Positions 60,913 through 64,000 of a DNA stretch of 64,000 nt are shown here, one piece after another. The DNA is from Monilinia fructicola (lineage: Eukaryota; Ascomycota; Leotiomycetes; Helotiales; Sclerotiniaceae), in contig VICG01000004.1 in the NCBI GenBank assembly GCA_008692225.1, forward strand, positions 1-64,000. Direction: 5' to 3'. Each line of letters begins with the position of its first letter. Position 1 is the stretch's first letter. Both the position numbers and the translations under genes were made by a program. The notes under the pieces were generated by a model that made no database searches, was not told the DNA's origin, and was given only the letters and a program-made list of their open reading frames with translations.

Positions 60913-63900
60913 TCACCATTCCTCCCTCCAACTATCAACAAATTTCTTGACCAAACCACTCCCCACAATATCGTAACCGTTTTTGATCGTCTCCGACCTT
61001 AACCCTGTTTTCTCCGTTTTGAACACAAGTCCTTGTCGGCCAGGTTTGTCATTGTCATACTTCTCAGTGAAGAAATCTAGAAGTTTTATCGTTGGGTTCT
61101 TGTCTGGATCTTGCTCGCCTTCCCTTAGCAACTTAACCCATTCTCTTTGGTTAACAACTTTGAATTTCAACCCTGCTTCTTGCAATGCGGGAAGGAGATC
61201 ATTGGTCCAAGAGAATGTGTGAGAGTTTTGTACGTGGTAGACGATACTTTTTGAGTCCGAGTCTTCTTCGGAAGCCTCTGGAGAAGGTTTGTCAAGACCA
61301 GCAAGCTCTAGGACCGCTTTTGCGACAATATCAGCAGGTAACCAAGAAGGTGTCTATTCATCGTTAGCAAGAGTGTCAAAACCATACAGGAGGGCCGGTT
61401 TCACCTCGTCTAGAGCTGGTAAAGCACCAAGTGTCGTGGCACTCCTTATCATCAAAGAGATAGCCTCAGTGCTATTCCACAACCCCTCGACAGTATCCCC
61501 AACAATCTGCCCAACCCTCAGAACTTGTGCCTGTATTCCTGTCTGTCTCGCAGCTTCTCCAATTATAGTTTCCGTCACCAATTTTGATCGTGCATATCCC
61601 ATTTTTTGAGCATGATTCAAATTTTTGATATATGTTTCTTCGATTGTAGCAGGTAATGGAGTACCAGCTGCCGCTGATATTGAGGAACAGAAAAATAATT
61701 TGGCGGGCAAATTAGTGCGAACAGTAAGGCACAAATTAAGAAGATTTACAGTTCCTCTGATATGATGGGATTCGAAGCTTTGGACGCCAAGGTTAAAGTT
61801 TACAGCCCACGCACAATGAATAACTGTTGTAAGATCGTTTCGCAAAGTTTCAATTGTAGAGGGCTCAAGACCTAGATCTTCGCGGCTGAGATCTGATGGC
61901 AGACAATGAACTTTTGAGAATGTAGCAGGTGATAATTTCTTGCTCAGAAGAGTCTTTTGGACTCTGTTCTCTGCTTGCTGCTGATTCGTAGCTCGAACAA
62001 GACAATAGACTGCCTTGACTGATTGTTTCGAGATGAGTTGGGAGAGAACATGTGCTCCAAGTGAGCCGGTAGCGCCAGTCAAAATCTTTCGTTATTGTTA
62101 GTAAGCAAAGAATTATTGGTGAACTTCAGAACTTACAATCGTTTCCCCATCCACGACTTGAGAGCCAGGGACATGTTGGTTAAAATGGGAGTATTTTCCA
62201 ATCAATTCCTCCATGACCTTGATCTCATCCTTCTGCTCTGATGTTTCGCCTTTTCGAAGAGCATCCAAATGCTCAGCCAATGCTTGCACATTCGGAAATT
62301 CAAAAACCACATTTTGGCTTGGTATTTTGGAGGCTAAGTTCACTTCTCGCAATATAATACCTCGTATGGCAATTGCTTGCAGGCTATCAACACCTGCCTC
62401 GAAAAAATCGGTATCTTTCTGAAGATGCTGAATCCCAAATCTTTCTTTGAAGATGGCCAACAGAAAGTCTTCTAATTGTTCTCTGTTCAATTGAAGGGCA
62501 CCGTTCGAAACCTCGAGCGGCTTCTCAAATCTTTGATACATGGAATCTATCAGATCTTCGAATTTCTTGTAAAAAGCAGGGCGAATCATGGTTCCTTTGT
62601 CAGTGCAAGGATATTCAGTACCCACATCTAGAATCTCCACCATCTCTTCAGAGATCTGACTAAACCCCTCAACTCTCGAATTTGCGGCAGAGACAACTGG
62701 CAAGAGTGTTTTCAATATGGCTTCTTTGCTTAAACCAGCTGCTTTGTCACTTGGAATAATGATCAAGCCGGGAAATGCACGGCCAACACCAAACACACAT
62801 GCTTCCCTTACCAGTTCGTGTTCTCTAACCTGGTGTTCGTAAGTGATTGGAAGGACCTTCTCTCCATTGACTAGCGTAATGCGATCATCCAATCGTCCGA
62901 GATATTTCCAAGCATTTGGAATTGTAGGATGAGGAGTAAACAAATCACTCGTTTTGAACGAATTTGGCGGGTCTTGAGAATTTGAAGTGACCTTTGAAGG
63001 TAATCCGTCCAATACCACACATTCAAATGTATTTGCTGCCCGTGGCGCCATTTGAATATATGGCACGCATGATGGTAGCGGACGAACATAGTTCCATGCT
63101 GTATCTTCTCGTGGACGAAACGAGGTCATGAGCTGGCCAATCTCGGTTCTGCATGATACATCAGAATCGAATATGAGGTTGAAGTTAATGATAGTATAAA
63201 TCAAACTTACGCGCCATAATGTCCAACCAAATAAACGCCAGCTTGGGTCAATCGGTCCCCGAGATCATCAGGGCAACTGCTTCCACCGAATAAGACTAAT
63301 TTGCATTTACGCAAAGCTTCTATCCCAGCTTCCGACTCCGCAAGCAGCTTCAACGCATAAGGCACACCATGAAAACTTTCCGGGTTCACTGCCGCCATTG
63401 CTTCGATCAAGTTATTTCCCGTCAATGGCAAATTGGCATTGAACATGGAAATCTCCTTCGCCGAGTAGACTGCTCTAAAGAACGATGAAAGTCCATGGTT
63501 ATGATACAGAGGTAGTGTCAAAAATGCCCTGTATCCAAAACTGTTGGAGTAGTTTGAAAGACACGCCGCATGTGTTTGAAAAATTGGTTTCGGGAGTCCT
63601 GTTGAACCCGATGAATGGATGATGAATGAATTACGGCTTGAATCAGAAGGATTTCCTGTAGATCGAGGAAACCGTGGATGCAATGGGGCTTTGATATCAT
63701 ATTGGGACTGCTTCAGCAATGGATATTGAGATAGTTCAAGCTCGGCTTGGATTGATTTGATAACTCCCTGGTGATTATCTGAGCTGATAATTCGTTTACA
63801 ATTTGTCTTGTTGAGAAGAGATATATATGCTTCTGGTGCTAATCTATTAGAGAGCAACAAAATTGCGAAGCCCAGACGTGTCAAGGCAAAGATAGTAGCA

Positions 63901-63962
63901 ACATAATCCAGATTTGATGGTGCTAGAAGGGCAACAACTTCTGCATCGGGTCCCTTCTCTGA
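60913..63962 (-). CDS. Adenylate-forming reductase, A-T-R (NRPS-like / carboxylic acid reductase), partial
   Basis: Activates a carboxylic acid as AMP ester, loads it on phosphopantetheine and releases it reductively as aldehyde (or alcohol) with NADPH. Minus-strand exons seen: 63962-63211, 63148-62137, 62085-61405 and 61353-60913; the 5' end lies beyond base 64000. A domain: FIIHSSGSTGLPKP (P-loop-like A3), LPLYHNHGLSS, VGHYGATEIGQL (A5), YLGRLDDRITLVNGEKV (A7/A8). T domain: DTDFFEAGVDSLQAIAIR with the Ser for the arm. R domain: ILTGATGSLGAHVL (NADP fold), SSISAAAG, YARSKLVTE (YxxxK), LPALDETPSWLPADIVAK, ending FVDSWREEW. No condensation domain. Similar enzymes reduce aryl or aliphatic acids or L-aminoadipate; the substrate pocket cannot be read here. 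With the MFS gene next to it, a small metabolite locus is likely. Confidence 0.9.
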
Positions 63963-64000
63963 CTATATTATCATCAGTAGGATTCCAAATACTTGATGTG

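Overview
The window is one end of a eukaryotic chromosome from a filamentous ascomycete (Pezizomycotina). Bases 1-116 are about 19 copies of CCCTAA telomere repeat. Inward of it lie long AT-rich blocks with the signature of repeat-induced point mutation (RIP: C-to-T and G-to-A changes, CpA to TpA, no reading frames). These alternate with balanced-GC blocks whose genes have short introns (mostly 45-100 nt, GT...AG, CTAAC-like branch sites). A leotiomycete (Sclerotiniaceae-like) host fits this style, but that is inference.

Layout. 117-2762: two tandem ~1.32 kb subtelomeric repeat copies, the second heavily RIP-mutated. 2848-3204: an ATT microsatellite next to a 164-bp fold-back. 4987-9423: a gene island with an intact cytochrome P450 and an intact DHA2 drug-type MFS transporter in convergent orientation. 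10359-12603: DNA transposon A1 with a second TIR element (B) inside. 12741-12895: a solo LTR with 5-bp target duplication. 13812-14998: a decayed P450. 15547-28056: transposon A2 (12.5 kb), which holds a 162-bp solo LTR and TIR element C, which in turn holds an 8.9 kb RIP-degraded Ty3/gypsy retrotransposon D. A, B and C all sit at TA target sites.

From 28 kb inward the sequence is ordinary genic DNA: an orphan membrane/acidic-repeat gene, an amino-acid/GABA-type permease (-), prefoldin subunit 4 (+), an MFS transporter with two frame breaks (+), a multi-pass membrane protein (+), a 2-oxoglutarate-dependent dioxygenase (-), APC10/DOC1 (-), two small hypothetical genes, ATG27 (+), a ubiquitin-like-domain protein (+), an interrupted tRNA-Ile(UAU)-like gene (-), an ACS-family MFS transporter with one frame break (-), and the 3' part of an adenylate-forming (A-T-R) reductase that runs off the right edge (-).

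The window mixes housekeeping genes (prefoldin, APC10, ATG27) with accessory metabolism (P450, transporters, reductase, dioxygenase) that increases toward the telomere. The strongest oddities are the three-level transposon nest, the tRNA-Ile gene whose D-arm is split by a 54-nt insert carrying spliceosomal-intron signals, and single-base frame breaks in two otherwise complete transporters. Splice sites were assigned by eye, from consensus and from restoration of conserved protein sequence.
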